From contig NZ_CP125380.1 in NCBI RefSeq assembly GCF_034009455.1, positions 48,501 to 112,500 of the forward strand: a stretch of 64,000 nt of DNA. Direction: 5' to 3'. The notes below the pieces were generated by a model. The model saw only the letters and a program-made list of their open reading frames with translations. It did no database searches and was not told the origin of the DNA. A program made the translations under genes and the position numbers. This stretch comes from Pseudomonas sp. P5_109. GTDB lineage: Bacteria; Pseudomonadota; Gammaproteobacteria; Pseudomonadales; Pseudomonadaceae. Of the stretch, positions 1-8,564 are shown one piece after another. How positions within the stretch are numbered: the first letter of the stretch is position 1; every line of letters begins with the position of its first letter.

Positions 1-234
1 ACTATTGTTGGGCCAAGTTTTTGCAGGAAAATACCGCGAAGATTGAAAAACGACATTATTAAATCCTTTTAATTAATATCCATGTTTGTGTTTGTTGGGG
101 AGGTAACGATAGCGATGATTAATATTGAGTGGCCAGTTGTAATGTGTATCTCTTGATTGCTCTTCATTCTCTTCCAAGACTCGACGGCGAGCTAAATGCC
201 GAACGGCACTGGCCGGCAGATCATTGTCGTTATA
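1..234. other. AT-rich leader region without a recognisable gene
   Basis: The first ~130 bases are clearly more AT-rich than the rest of the window (for example ATTAATTAAAAGG-like stretches near 60-80). I see no open reading frame with a credible ribosome binding site and no RNA gene. The region probably holds the end of an intergenic spacer and the promoter of the radical SAM gene downstream. Confidence 0.4.
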
Positions 235-250
235 CTGTATGGGCATACAG
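235..250. promoter_or_regulatory. LexA (SOS) box upstream of the radical SAM gene
   Basis: The 16-base sequence CTGTATGGGCATACAG is a perfect CTGT-N8-ACAG palindrome with matching inner AT/AT bases, the form of the gammaproteobacterial LexA operator. It ends 18 bases before the ATG of the radical SAM gene, so bound LexA would block transcription. From memory, the P. aeruginosa orthologue PA0069 belongs to the LexA regulon, which agrees with the site. Confidence 0.85.
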
Positions 251-268
251 CAATCAGGATTCCCCCCC

Positions 269-1327
269 ATGCACACGCCATTGCCCCCACGTGGCCGCGG
301 CACCGCGACCAATCCGCACAACCGATTCGCCCCGAACCGTTCGGTGGCTGAAGACGATGGTTGGTACCAGGAAGTGCCGGTCACCCAGGGCACCGAGGTG
401 CGCATCGAGACCGCGAAAACCATCATCACCCGCAATACGTCGCCGGACCTGCCCTTCGATCGTTCGATCAATCCCTATCGCGGTTGCGAGCACGGTTGCA
501 TCTACTGCTACGCAAGGCCAAGCCACGCCTATTGGGACATGTCGCCGGGGCTGGATTTCGAGACAAAACTGATCGCCAAGACCAACGCCGTGGATGTGCT
601 TGAGGAGCAGCTGTCTAAACGTGGTTATCAATGTGCGCCGATCAACCTCGGTTCCAACACTGACCCTTACCAGCCGATCGAGCGCGAATACCAGATCACC
701 CGCAAGACACTTGAGGTGCTGCTGCGCTATCGACATCCGGTGACCATCGTCACCAAGGGCTCGCTGATTCTGCGCGACCTGGACCTGCTGGCCGAACTTG
801 CCCGGCAGAGGCTGGTGGCGGTGATGATCAGCCTGACCACCCTCGACGACGAACTCAAGCGCATCCTCGAACCCCGCGCTGCAGCGCCCAAGGCACGGTT
901 GCGGGCGATCCGGGTCATGCGCGAGGCAGGCATTCCGGTGGGCGTACTGTGTTCACCGATGATCCCCATGATCAACGACAGCGAGCTCGAAAACCTGCTG
1001 AACGAGGCCCATGCGGCCGGGGCGCAAAGCGCTGCCTACATGATGTTGCGCTTGCCGTTGGAAGTGGCGCCGCTGTTCGAGGAATGGCTGGGCGCCCATT
1101 ATCCGCAACGGGCCGCGCACGTACTGAGCCTGATTCGCCAGAGCCGTGGCGGTGAACTTTATGACAGCCGCTTTGGCGCTCGAATGCGCGGCGAAGGTCC
1201 GTTTGCGGACTTGCTGGCACAGCGCTTTGCCAAAGCGATCAAACGGCTGGGTATCAATCACCGGGAGGGGTTCAATCTGGACTGCGACGCCTTTTGTCCG
1301 CCGGGTCGCCAAATGTCGTTGATTTGA
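269..1327 (+). CDS. PA0069-family radical SAM protein (SplB-like)
   Basis: This is a 352-residue radical SAM enzyme of the PA0069/Rv2578c family, related to spore photoproduct lyase (SplB). The cluster motif CxxxCxxC is present as CEHGCIYC, with cysteines at about 73, 77 and 80, and binds the 4Fe-4S cluster that cleaves S-adenosylmethionine. The N-terminal segment before it (RGRGTATNPHNRF) is typical of this family. The reading frame is open further upstream, but ATG 269 gives the family-like N terminus and lies just behind a LexA box at 235-250, so I prefer it. SOS control suggests a role in DNA damage repair; the substrate is unknown. It appears monocistronic: the next gene starts 245 bases later. 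Confidence 0.88.
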   Translation: MHTPLPPRGRGTATNPHNRFAPNRSVAEDDGWYQEVPVTQGTEVRIETAKTIITRNTSPDLPFDRSINPYRGCEHGCIYCYARPSHAYWDMSPGLDFETKLIAKTNAVDVLEEQLSKRGYQCAPINLGSNTDPYQPIEREYQITRKTLEVLLRYRHPVTIVTKGSLILRDLDLLAELARQRLVAVMISLTTLDDELKRILEPRAAAPKARLRAIRVMREAGIPVGVLCSPMIPMINDSELENLLNEAHAAGAQSAAYMMLRLPLEVAPLFEEWLGAHYPQRAAHVLSLIRQSRGGELYDSRFGARMRGEGPFADLLAQRFAKAIKRLGINHREGFNLDCDAFCPPGRQMSLI

Positions 1328-1571
1328 GGACAATTGGCCTATGGTTGAGTACTGAAGAGTGCGCTCACGCATTAGGCTGGTCACGTTTTTTGTGACCTGT
1401 AACACGCATTCTAGAGCGTTTTATTCAGTTTCAATTAAGATTCGGCCGCTACCTTGTTCATCGAGTGACTGATGGGTCGAGATGTTTGGCCCGGATGTTT
1501 TTTAACCAGCCACTGGCTCCACACCGGACCCCACGGGATGACTTTCCGAGCCCGCCAATGAGGATGAATTC

Positions 1572-2303
1572 ATGAGTGACAAGGATAAACAGCCGTTGGC
1601 TGCGTCGGCTTCAGCCCAACCCGAGGCTGAAACCGCCGATGCAGCGTTGCAGCACATCGTTGACGGCTTTTTGCATTTTCATCATGAGATCTTTCCCCAG
1701 CAGGAAGAGCTCTTCAAGAAACTCGCCACGGCCCAGCGGCCACGAGCGATGTTCATCGCCTGCGCCGATTCGCGCATCGTTCCCGAGTTGATTACCCAAA
1801 GCTCCCCTGGCGACCTGTTCGTGACCCGTAACGTCGGTAACGTCGTACCGCCTTACGGGCAAATGAACGGTGGTGTTTCCACGGCCATCGAGTACGCCGT
1901 ACTGGCTTTGGGGGTGCATCACATCATCATTTGCGGGCATTCCGACTGCGGCGCCATGCGCGCGGTGCTCAACCCGGACAGTCTGGAAAAAATGCCCACG
2001 GTCAAAGCCTGGCTGCGTCATGCCGAAGTGGCCAAGACCATGGTGCAGGAGAACTGCAACTGCTCTAGTGAAAGCGAAAGCATGCACATCCTCACCGAAG
2101 AGAATGTGATCGCCCAATTGCAGCATCTGCGCACCCATCCGTCGGTGGCCTCGCGCATGGCCAACGGTCAGCTGTTTATCCACGGCTGGGTCTACAACAT
2201 CGAAACCAGCGAAATCAAAGCCTACGACGCTGATCAAGGCTGTTTCCTGCCGCTCAATGGCAGCCTGCCCATTCCCGTGGCGACGCCCAAAGCGCGCTTC
2301 TAA
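1572..2303 (+). CDS. can: Beta-class carbonic anhydrase
   Basis: This 243-residue protein interconverts CO2 and bicarbonate. The zinc site of beta-carbonic anhydrases is complete: CADSR (C64, D66, R68) and HSDCG (H123, C126). The N-terminal ~25 residues are Ala/Gln/Glu-rich and look like a disordered extension rather than a signal peptide, so the enzyme is probably cytoplasmic. A GAGGA ribosome binding site lies just before ATG 1572. A SulP transporter gene follows at once in the same direction, the arrangement I recall as PA0102-PA0103, suggesting that the pair handles bicarbonate together. Confidence 0.93.
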   Translation: MSDKDKQPLAASASAQPEAETADAALQHIVDGFLHFHHEIFPQQEELFKKLATAQRPRAMFIACADSRIVPELITQSSPGDLFVTRNVGNVVPPYGQMNGGVSTAIEYAVLALGVHHIIICGHSDCGAMRAVLNPDSLEKMPTVKAWLRHAEVAKTMVQENCNCSSESESMHILTEENVIAQLQHLRTHPSVASRMANGQLFIHGWVYNIETSEIKAYDADQGCFLPLNGSLPIPVATPKARF

Positions 2304-2393
2304 ATCCTCCTAAATCGTTGTGTGGTTCAGCCGAGGCTGCCGTTCAGGCAGCCTGGCTTTGCCATGCCTGAAGAAAACTTCGGGAGACTCACC

Positions 2394-3920
2394 ATGCGTG
2401 CTGCTCGACTCAAAGCTGTTCTGCCACGGGAGCTGCTGGCTTCGGTGGTTGTGTTTCTGGTCGCCCTGCCCCTATGCATGGGCATCGCGATTGCCTCTGG
2501 CCTGCCGCCGGCCAAAGGTCTGATCACCGGCATCATCGGTGGTCTGGTCGTCGGTTGGCTGGCCGGCTCGCCGCTACAGGTCAGTGGCCCGGCGGCTGGG
2601 CTGGCCGTTCTGGTATTCGAACTGGTCCGCCAGCACGGTATCACCATGCTCGGGCCCATATTGTTGTTGGCGGGGTTTCTGCAACTGGTGGCCGGTCGCT
2701 TGAAGCTGGGCTGCTGGTTTCGGGTGACGGCGCCTGCGGTGGTGTACGGCATGCTGGCCGGGATTGGCGTGTTGATCGTCCTGTCTCAGGTGCATGTGAT
2801 GCTGGATGCCGTGCCCAAACCCTCGGGGCTGGATAACCTGGCAGCCTTCCCGGCAGCGCTGGCTCAGGCGTTGCCCACGTTTGGTTGGCAAGCGGGCTTG
2901 TTAGGTTTGTCGACGATTGCCGTCATGTGGCTGTGGGAAAAACTCCGTCCACAATCCCTGCGCTTCATTCCCGGGGCGCTACTGGGCGTCGGCCTGGCTA
3001 CGCTTGCCAGCCTGGTGTTGACGTTGCAGGTCAAACGGGTCCAGGTGCCGGCCAACCTGGCGGAAGCCATCGACTGGCTGAAGCCGACGGATCTGCTCAA
3101 CCTGGCTGATCCGGCCCTGCTGATTGCCGCATTTGCCGTGGCCTTCATCGCCAGTGCCGAAACCTTGCTTTCAGCCGCGGCGGTGGATCGCATGCACAGC
3201 GGCCAGCGTTCGGACTTCGACCGGGAACTCTCGGCGCAAGGCATCGGCAACATGTTGTGTGGCCTGCTTGGGGCGTTGCCGATGACGGGCGTTATCGTGC
3301 GCAGTTCGGCGAATGTTCAGGCGGGAGCAACCACGCGTTTTTCAACCATTTTCCATGGCCTTTGGCTGCTGGCGTTCGTGCTGTTGCTGTCCAGCGTGCT
3401 GCAAAGCATTCCGGTGGCAAGCCTGGCGGGCGTACTGGTGTACACCGGCTTCAAATTGGTGGATCTCAAGGTCTTGCGTGGTTTGGGCCGGTATGGTCGG
3501 GCGCCGATGTTCACTTATGCGGCAACTGCGCTCGCCATCGTTTTCACGGACCTGCTGACCGGCGTGCTGATTGGCTTCGGCCTGACGCTGGTGAAACTGG
3601 CGCTGAAAGCCTCTCGCTTGAAAATCAGCCTGATCGACCTGCCTCAGGAAGGGCAAATGGAGTTGCGCCTGATGGGTGCGGCGACCTTCCTCAAGGTGCC
3701 GGCGCTGACCCGGGTGTTGGGCAGTATTGCTCCGGGCACGACAGTGCATGTGCCGCTCAATAACCTGAGCTACATCGATCACTCGTGTCTGGAGTTGCTG
3801 GAAGAGTGGGGACGGGCGAATGCAGCCAAGGGGTCGAGGCTGTTGATTGAGTCGCGGGGATTGAAGCGCAGGCTCGAGGGACGCGTGCGAACGAACACCG
3901 GCGTCGGCGCGGCCGGGTAG
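2394..3920 (+). CDS. SulP-family anion transporter
   Basis: This is a 508-residue inner-membrane permease of the SulP (SLC26) family, with about 11-12 hydrophobic segments in residues 10-400. The conserved opening (LPRELLASVVVFLVALPLCM) and the mid-protein AFAVAFIASAETLLSAAAVD segment are typical of the family. The C-terminal ~80 residues resemble a short STAS domain (LSYIDHSCLELLEEW). The frame is open to 2322, but ATG 2394 is preceded by CGGGAGA and begins right at the family N terminus, so it is preferred. The annotation 'sulfate transporter' is only by family. The adjacent carbonic anhydrase makes bicarbonate a reasonable substrate. A REP pair follows 8 bases after the stop. Confidence 0.9.
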   Translation: MRAARLKAVLPRELLASVVVFLVALPLCMGIAIASGLPPAKGLITGIIGGLVVGWLAGSPLQVSGPAAGLAVLVFELVRQHGITMLGPILLLAGFLQLVAGRLKLGCWFRVTAPAVVYGMLAGIGVLIVLSQVHVMLDAVPKPSGLDNLAAFPAALAQALPTFGWQAGLLGLSTIAVMWLWEKLRPQSLRFIPGALLGVGLATLASLVLTLQVKRVQVPANLAEAIDWLKPTDLLNLADPALLIAAFAVAFIASAETLLSAAAVDRMHSGQRSDFDRELSAQGIGNMLCGLLGALPMTGVIVRSSANVQAGATTRFSTIFHGLWLLAFVLLLSSVLQSIPVASLAGVLVYTGFKLVDLKVLRGLGRYGRAPMFTYAATALAIVFTDLLTGVLIGFGLTLVKLALKASRLKISLIDLPQEGQMELRLMGAATFLKVPALTRVLGSIAPGTTVHVPLNNLSYIDHSCLELLEEWGRANAAKGSRLLIESRGLKRRLEGRVRTNTGVGAAG

Positions 3921-3927
3921 ATAACAG

Positions 3928-4017
3928 TGTGGGAGCGGGCTTGCTCGCGAAAGCGGTGGGTCAGGCAACATTGATGTCGTCTGACACTCCCTCTTCGCGA
4001 GCAAGCCCGCTCCCACA
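3928..4017. repeat. Paired REP element (REPIN), type A
   Basis: Two inverted copies of GGGAGCGGGCTTGCTCGC flank a ~45-base variable middle. The pair sits between two convergent genes and could fold into a long hairpin, possibly protecting or ending both transcripts. Confidence 0.85.
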
Positions 4018-4040
4018 GGGGGATTGTGTTTATCGATGGA

Positions 4041-4691
4041 TCAAGCCGCTGGCTGATCCAGCTTCAGGCCTACGCCCAGGCGGCGGGACATGCACGGCCA
4101 GCGTTTCCACGCGGCGCCGGTGTCCGGGCTATTGAGCTTGTCACGGTAGGCTTCTACCGATTCCAGGGCGAAGTTTTCGTCATTGAGCATCTCTTCGAAG
4201 GCGTGATGCACGACTTCGTCCAGTTGGTTGGCGAACGACTCACCGATCAATTGGTGAGCAATCAAGTTGGCGACAGTCATGTCCAGGGGGATCAGTGGCT
4301 GGCCGAAATGCTTGATGTACAGGTCGTTGACCTCTTCGACAAACCGATGTGCCAGGTAGGCCTCGTCCAGCAGGCTGTCGAGCCCGACATGGCCGGCCAT
4401 GATGGCTGGCGGCTGGAGGAAGTACTGCTCGGCGATTTTCAGCACCGGTTTGATCTGTGACTCAATGCCCGCTTCCCTGGCGACTTCATTGGCTGCGTCC
4501 AGCAGATCGGGCACTTCTTCGATGTAGGCGGCGACAAATCGCGTCAGCACGCCGTTGGTATCGGTCTCCGGCAATTGGATCGACGGGTGTAGATGCGGCA
4601 GTTTGCTTTCCAGCTGACGTGTCAGCAGGCCAGTCTCGGCTTCGTGTTGTTGGGCTTTTTGGATCTGCTCGCGCAATGCGGCGGTGTTCAT
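4041..4691 (-). CDS. Conserved Pseudomonas hypothetical protein (PA0104-like)
   Basis: The product is 216 residues long, mostly helical and acidic, with no signal peptide and no membrane segment. I recognise no domain. The position between the carbonic anhydrase/SulP pair and the cytochrome oxidase cluster equals PA0104 in P. aeruginosa, which is also of unknown function. ATG 4691 was chosen because translation there starts MNTAALREQI and is preceded by TGGAGTT; the frame extends 25 codons further but that extension has no family-like sequence. The gene is transcribed towards the SulP gene and shares the REP pair at 3928-4017 as its downstream boundary. Confidence 0.75.
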   Translation of the reverse strand: MNTAALREQIQKAQQHEAETGLLTRQLESKLPHLHPSIQLPETDTNGVLTRFVAAYIEEVPDLLDAANEVAREAGIESQIKPVLKIAEQYFLQPPAIMAGHVGLDSLLDEAYLAHRFVEEVNDLYIKHFGQPLIPLDMTVANLIAHQLIGESFANQLDEVVHHAFEEMLNDENFALESVEAYRDKLNSPDTGAAWKRWPCMSRRLGVGLKLDQPAA

Positions 4692-5061
4692 GAAAACTCC
4701 AGGGAACAAGGCAATGAAATAGGGAAGACATAACTTAGCTGGCTTACGAAAAATGCTAAGACGCATTTGTCATAATTATTTCATCCTTGAGACGCCCCCG
4801 TTATATCGATTTGCCACCACTCGTCTGCATCCTTCTCCATTCGTGCCCTGCAATGCAAGTTAATGCTGTTTCAGATGATTTACGCCTTCGCGTTGCGAGG
4901 TCGGAGGTGCTGTCTATACTCGGGGTGGAATGGAGTTAGCTGATGACGCCCGACTGCATGTGCAGCAAGGCCCGGCGATTCAAGTTCGTAGTCTGATGCA
5001 GCCGCTCCCTTGCCGCAGGTGAAAGCCGGCGGGATAACAAGAACGATAAGGGGAACCCGCA
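4692..5061. other. Intergenic region between hypothetical gene and coxB
   Basis: This 370-base spacer separates two divergent genes. It contains the likely coxB promoter near 4893-4920 and a ~135-base untranslated leader. I see no small open reading frame with a good ribosome binding site in it. Confidence 0.5.
4893..4920 (+). promoter_or_regulatory. Candidate coxB promoter (sigma-70/RpoS type)
   Basis: TTGCGA (4893-4898) and TATACT (4915-4920) are separated by 16 bases. The -10 is preceded by TC (TCTATACT), which fits the extended -10 favoured by RpoS. The aa3 oxidase genes of P. aeruginosa are known to be RpoS-dependent and starvation-induced, so this is plausible but unproven. Confidence 0.5.
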
Positions 5062-6189
5062 ATGATGCGACATCCACATGTCTGGATGGGCCTCCTGTTG
5101 TGGTCGATTTTCAGTCAGGCGCAAGCGGCCTGGACTGTGAATATGGCGCCTGGAGCGACTGAAATCAGTCACGCAGTATTCGACCTGCACATGACCATTT
5201 TCTGGATCTGTGTGGTGATCGGCATCATCGTTTTTGGTGCCATGTTCTGGTCGATGATTCTCCACCGCCGCTCGACCGGGCAGGTGGCCGCAAAATTTCA
5301 TGAAAGCACCACCGTTGAAATCCTCTGGACCATCGTGCCCTTCCTGATCCTGGTGGCCATGGCGGTTCCCGCTACCGCGACCCTGATCAAGATGTACGAC
5401 GCCAGCGAGCCGGAAATCGATATCCAGGTCACCGGCTATCAGTGGAAGTGGCACTACAAGTACCTGGGCCAGGACGTCGAGTTCTTCAGCAACCTGACCA
5501 CTCCTCAAGACCAGATCCACAACAAGGAAACCAAGGGCGAGCACTACCTGCTCGAAGTCGACAAGCCCCTGGTGCTGCCGGTCGGCACCAAGGTGCGCTT
5601 TTTGGTGACCTCCGCCGATGTGATCCACTCCTGGTGGGTGCCGGCCTTCGCGGTCAAGCGCGATGCGATCCCGGGCTTCGTCAATGAAGCCTGGACCCGC
5701 ATCGACAAGCCCGGCATCTACCGTGGCCAGTGCGCCGAGTTGTGCGGCAAGGATCACGGCTTCATGCCGACCGTGGTCGAGGTCAAGGAAAAGGCCGATT
5801 ACGAAAAATGGCTGGCCGATCGCAAGGTCGAGGCTGCGCAGCTCAAAGAGCTGACCAGCAAGGAATGGACGCTCGACGAGCTCAAGGATCGCGGCGACAA
5901 GATCTACCACACCACCTGCGTGGCCTGTCACCAGGCCGAAGGCCAGGGCCTGCCGCCGATGTTCCCGGCGCTCAAGGGCTCGAAAATCGCCACCGGACCG
6001 AAAGACGCTCACCTGAGCCTTGTCTTCCACGGCAAGCCCGGCACCGCGATGGCGGCGTTCGGCAAGCAACTCTCGGAAGTCGATATCGCGGCAGTCGTGA
6101 CCTATGAACGTAATGCCTGGGGCAACAACAAGGGCGACATGGTCACGCCTAAAGAAGTGCTGGAGCTGAAACAGGCGGAAAGCAAATGA
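5062..6189 (+). CDS. coxB: Cytochrome c oxidase subunit II with fused cytochrome c domain
   Basis: This 375-residue subunit II of an aa3-type heme-copper oxidase takes electrons from cytochrome c at the periplasmic face. Residues 1-22 form a signal peptide. Two transmembrane segments lie at about 44-68 and 85-110. The CuA site is complete: H189, C224, E226, C228, H232 and M235 (CAELCGKDHGFM). A C-terminal cytochrome c domain carries CVACH at 286-290, so the chain is longer than the classical ~250-290 residues and is of the caa3 kind. It is the first gene of the oxidase cluster. Two in-frame ATGs (5062, 5065) are possible; AAGGGGA precedes them. Confidence 0.96.
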   Translation: MMRHPHVWMGLLLWSIFSQAQAAWTVNMAPGATEISHAVFDLHMTIFWICVVIGIIVFGAMFWSMILHRRSTGQVAAKFHESTTVEILWTIVPFLILVAMAVPATATLIKMYDASEPEIDIQVTGYQWKWHYKYLGQDVEFFSNLTTPQDQIHNKETKGEHYLLEVDKPLVLPVGTKVRFLVTSADVIHSWWVPAFAVKRDAIPGFVNEAWTRIDKPGIYRGQCAELCGKDHGFMPTVVEVKEKADYEKWLADRKVEAAQLKELTSKEWTLDELKDRGDKIYHTTCVACHQAEGQGLPPMFPALKGSKIATGPKDAHLSLVFHGKPGTAMAAFGKQLSEVDIAAVVTYERNAWGNNKGDMVTPKEVLELKQAESK

Positions 6190-6271
6190 CCCGGTCTATT
6201 GCGCACGTAAGGAACCGGTCGGGGCTATGCATCCCGGCCTGCCCAGCCCATCTGTTTGCAGGAGACAGGAC

Positions 6272-7864
6272 ATGACTGCTGTAATCGATGAACATGTTCA
6301 TACCGCCACCGACCACGCCCATGGCCCCGCCAAAGGCCTGATGCGCTGGGTGCTGACCACCAACCACAAGGACATCGGTACGCTGTACCTGTGGTTTGCA
6401 TTCTCCATGTTCCTGCTCGGCGGCTCGTTCGCGATGGTGATTCGCGCCGAGTTGTTCCAACCCGGGCTGCAAATCGTCCAGCCGGAATTCTTCAACCAGA
6501 TGACCACCATGCACGGCTTGGTGATGGTCTTTGGTGCGGTGATGCCGGCCTTCGTCGGTCTCGCCAACTGGATGATTCCGCTGATGATCGGCGCGCCGGA
6601 CATGGCCTTGCCGCGGATGAACAACTTCAGCTTCTGGCTGTTGCCGGCGGCGTTCCTGCTGCTGGTTTCGACCCTGTTCACCGCTGGCGGCGGGCCGAAC
6701 TTCGGCTGGACCTTCTATGCACCGCTGTCGACGACCTACGCGCCGGAAAGCGTGACTTTCTTCATCTTCGCCATTCACTTGATGGGGATCAGTTCGATCA
6801 TGGGGGCGATCAACGTGATCGCGACCATCCTCAACCTGCGCGCCCCCGGCATGACGTTGATGAAAATGCCGCTGTTTGTCTGGACCTGGCTGATCACCGC
6901 GTTCCTGTTGATTGCGGTGATGCCGGTACTGGCCGGTTGCGTGACGATGATGCTGATGGACATCCACTTCGGCACCAGCTTCTTCAGTGCCGCCGGTGGC
7001 GGTGACCCGGTGCTGTTCCAGCATGTGTTCTGGTTCTTCGGTCACCCCGAGGTGTACATCATGATCCTGCCGGCGTTCGGTGCCGTCAGCTCGATCATTC
7101 CGGCGTTTTCGCGCAAGCCATTGTTCGGCTACACCTCGATGGTCTACGCCACGGCGAGTATCGCGTTCCTGTCGTTCATCGTCTGGGCGCACCACATGTT
7201 CGTGGTCGGCATTCCGTTGGTGGGCGAGCTGTTCTTCATGTACGCCACGCTGCTGATTGCGGTGCCAACGGGCGTGAAGGTGTTCAACTGGGCCAGCACC
7301 ATGTGGCAAGGCTCGCTGACCTTCGAGACGCCGATGCTGTTCGCCGTGGCGTTCGTGATCCTGTTTTCCATTGGCGGTTTCTCCGGGTTGATGCTGGCCA
7401 TCGCCCCGGCGGACTTCCAGTACCAGGACACCTACTTCGTGGTCGCGCACTTCCACTATGTGCTGGTGCCGGGGGCGATCTTCGGGATCTTCGCCTCGGC
7501 CTATTACTGGATGCCGAAATGGACCGGCCACATGTACGACGAAACCCTCGGCAAGTTGCATTTCTGGCTGTCGTTCATCGGCATGAACATGGCCTTCTTC
7601 CCGATGCACTTCGTGGGCCTGGCGGGCATGCCGCGGCGGATTCCGGACTACAACCTGCAATTCGCCGACTTCAACATGGTGTCGTCGATCGGCGCATTCA
7701 TGTTCGGTGCGACGCAGATCTTCTTCCTGTTCATAGTGATCAAGACCATTCGCGGCGGTCCGCCAGCACCGGCCAAACCGTGGGATGGGGCTGAAGGCCT
7801 GGAGTGGAGCATCCCGTCGCCAGCGCCGTATCACACCTTCACCACGCCGCCGGAAGTGAAATGA
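6272..7864 (+). CDS. coxA: Cytochrome c oxidase subunit I
   Basis: This is the 530-residue catalytic subunit with 12 predicted transmembrane helices. It holds heme a and the heme a3-CuB site where O2 is reduced. The CuB/His-Tyr region is visible as FGHPEVYIMILPAFG, followed by the HH pair in WAHHMFVVG and the heme ligand region VVAHFHYVLVPG. The frame opens at 6227, but ATG 6272 has AGGAGACAGG just upstream and gives the expected MTAVIDEH start, so it was chosen. It lies 82 bases after coxB in the same transcription unit. A type B REP pair follows the stop. Confidence 0.96.
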   Translation: MTAVIDEHVHTATDHAHGPAKGLMRWVLTTNHKDIGTLYLWFAFSMFLLGGSFAMVIRAELFQPGLQIVQPEFFNQMTTMHGLVMVFGAVMPAFVGLANWMIPLMIGAPDMALPRMNNFSFWLLPAAFLLLVSTLFTAGGGPNFGWTFYAPLSTTYAPESVTFFIFAIHLMGISSIMGAINVIATILNLRAPGMTLMKMPLFVWTWLITAFLLIAVMPVLAGCVTMMLMDIHFGTSFFSAAGGGDPVLFQHVFWFFGHPEVYIMILPAFGAVSSIIPAFSRKPLFGYTSMVYATASIAFLSFIVWAHHMFVVGIPLVGELFFMYATLLIAVPTGVKVFNWASTMWQGSLTFETPMLFAVAFVILFSIGGFSGLMLAIAPADFQYQDTYFVVAHFHYVLVPGAIFGIFASAYYWMPKWTGHMYDETLGKLHFWLSFIGMNMAFFPMHFVGLAGMPRRIPDYNLQFADFNMVSSIGAFMFGATQIFFLFIVIKTIRGGPPAPAKPWDGAEGLEWSIPSPAPYHTFTTPPEVK

Positions 7865-7875
7865 ACAAAGCCCTC

Positions 7876-7961
7876 GTAGGAGCCGGCTTGCTGGCGATGA
7901 ACGATAACGCGGTGTTGCCGATACACCGAGGTGTTTGCATCGCCAGCAAGCCGGCTCCTAC
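7876..7961. repeat. Paired REP element (REPIN), type B
   Basis: GTAGGAGCCGGCTTGCTGGC and its inverted copy flank a ~40-base middle. The element lies within the cox operon between coxA and ctaG. The small open frame across it (7804-7995) is an artefact of the repeat. Confidence 0.85.
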
Positions 7962-7987
7962 AGGGTTATGCGTAGAGGTTTGGAATC

Positions 7988-8539
7988 ATGGCTGACTCAA
8001 TTTCGTTGAAGAAACTGGTCACGCGTTTGCTGATCGCGGTGGTGGCGATGTTTGTGTTCGGGTTTGCGTTGGTGCCGATCTACGACGTGATGTGCAAGGC
8101 TTTCGGCATCAATGGCAAGACCGGCGGGCAGTACGAGGGTGAGCAAACGGTCGATACCTCGCGGCAGGTGCGCGTGCAGTTTCTGTCGACCAACACTGCC
8201 GACATGCCTTGGGATTTCTATCCCAAGCACGATGAACTGACGGCCAACCCCGGGGCGGTGAACGAAATGATCTTCATCGCCCACAACCCCACCGATAAGC
8301 CGATGAGTGCGCAAGCCGTGCCGAGTATCGCGCCTAGCACCGCGGCGGCGTACTTCCACAAGACCGAATGTTTCTGCTTTACCCAGCAAGTGCTGCAGCC
8401 CGGTCAGCGGATCGAGATGCCGGTACGTTTCATCGTTGACCGTGACATGCCCAAGGATGTGAAGCACCTGACGCTGTCTTACACGCTGTTCGATATCACC
8501 GCCCGACATCCACCGGTAGCTGTAAACACTGGCGGCTGA
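7988..8539 (+). CDS. ctaG: Cytochrome c oxidase assembly protein CtaG/Cox11
   Basis: This 183-residue copper chaperone delivers copper to CuB of subunit I. One N-terminal membrane anchor covers about residues 12-31. The rest is a periplasmic immunoglobulin-like domain with the copper-binding CFCF motif (C128, C130), and C36 lies just beyond the anchor as is usual for Cox11. It sits between coxA and coxC as in P. aeruginosa PA0107. The start ATG 7988 gives the family N terminus. There is only a short spacer to coxC (25 bases), so the two are likely co-transcribed. Confidence 0.93.
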   Translation: MADSISLKKLVTRLLIAVVAMFVFGFALVPIYDVMCKAFGINGKTGGQYEGEQTVDTSRQVRVQFLSTNTADMPWDFYPKHDELTANPGAVNEMIFIAHNPTDKPMSAQAVPSIAPSTAAAYFHKTECFCFTQQVLQPGQRIEMPVRFIVDRDMPKDVKHLTLSYTLFDITARHPPVAVNTGG

Positions 8540-8564
8540 GCGTGCCCGATAAGGAGAACAATAA

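Noticed and set aside
1379..1397. GGTCAC-GTTTTTT-GTGACC hairpin after the radical SAM gene
   Set aside because: A 6-bp stem with the T's in the loop rather than after it; not a convincing terminator or operator.
6149..7834. 561-codon open frame antisense to coxA
   Set aside because: It mirrors coxA in a high-GC genome, is rich in His/Arg/Gln as expected of a shadow, and has no ribosome binding site.
7804..7995. Small frame across the REP pair after coxA
   Set aside because: It is made up almost wholly of the repeat arms and would overlap the coxA end.
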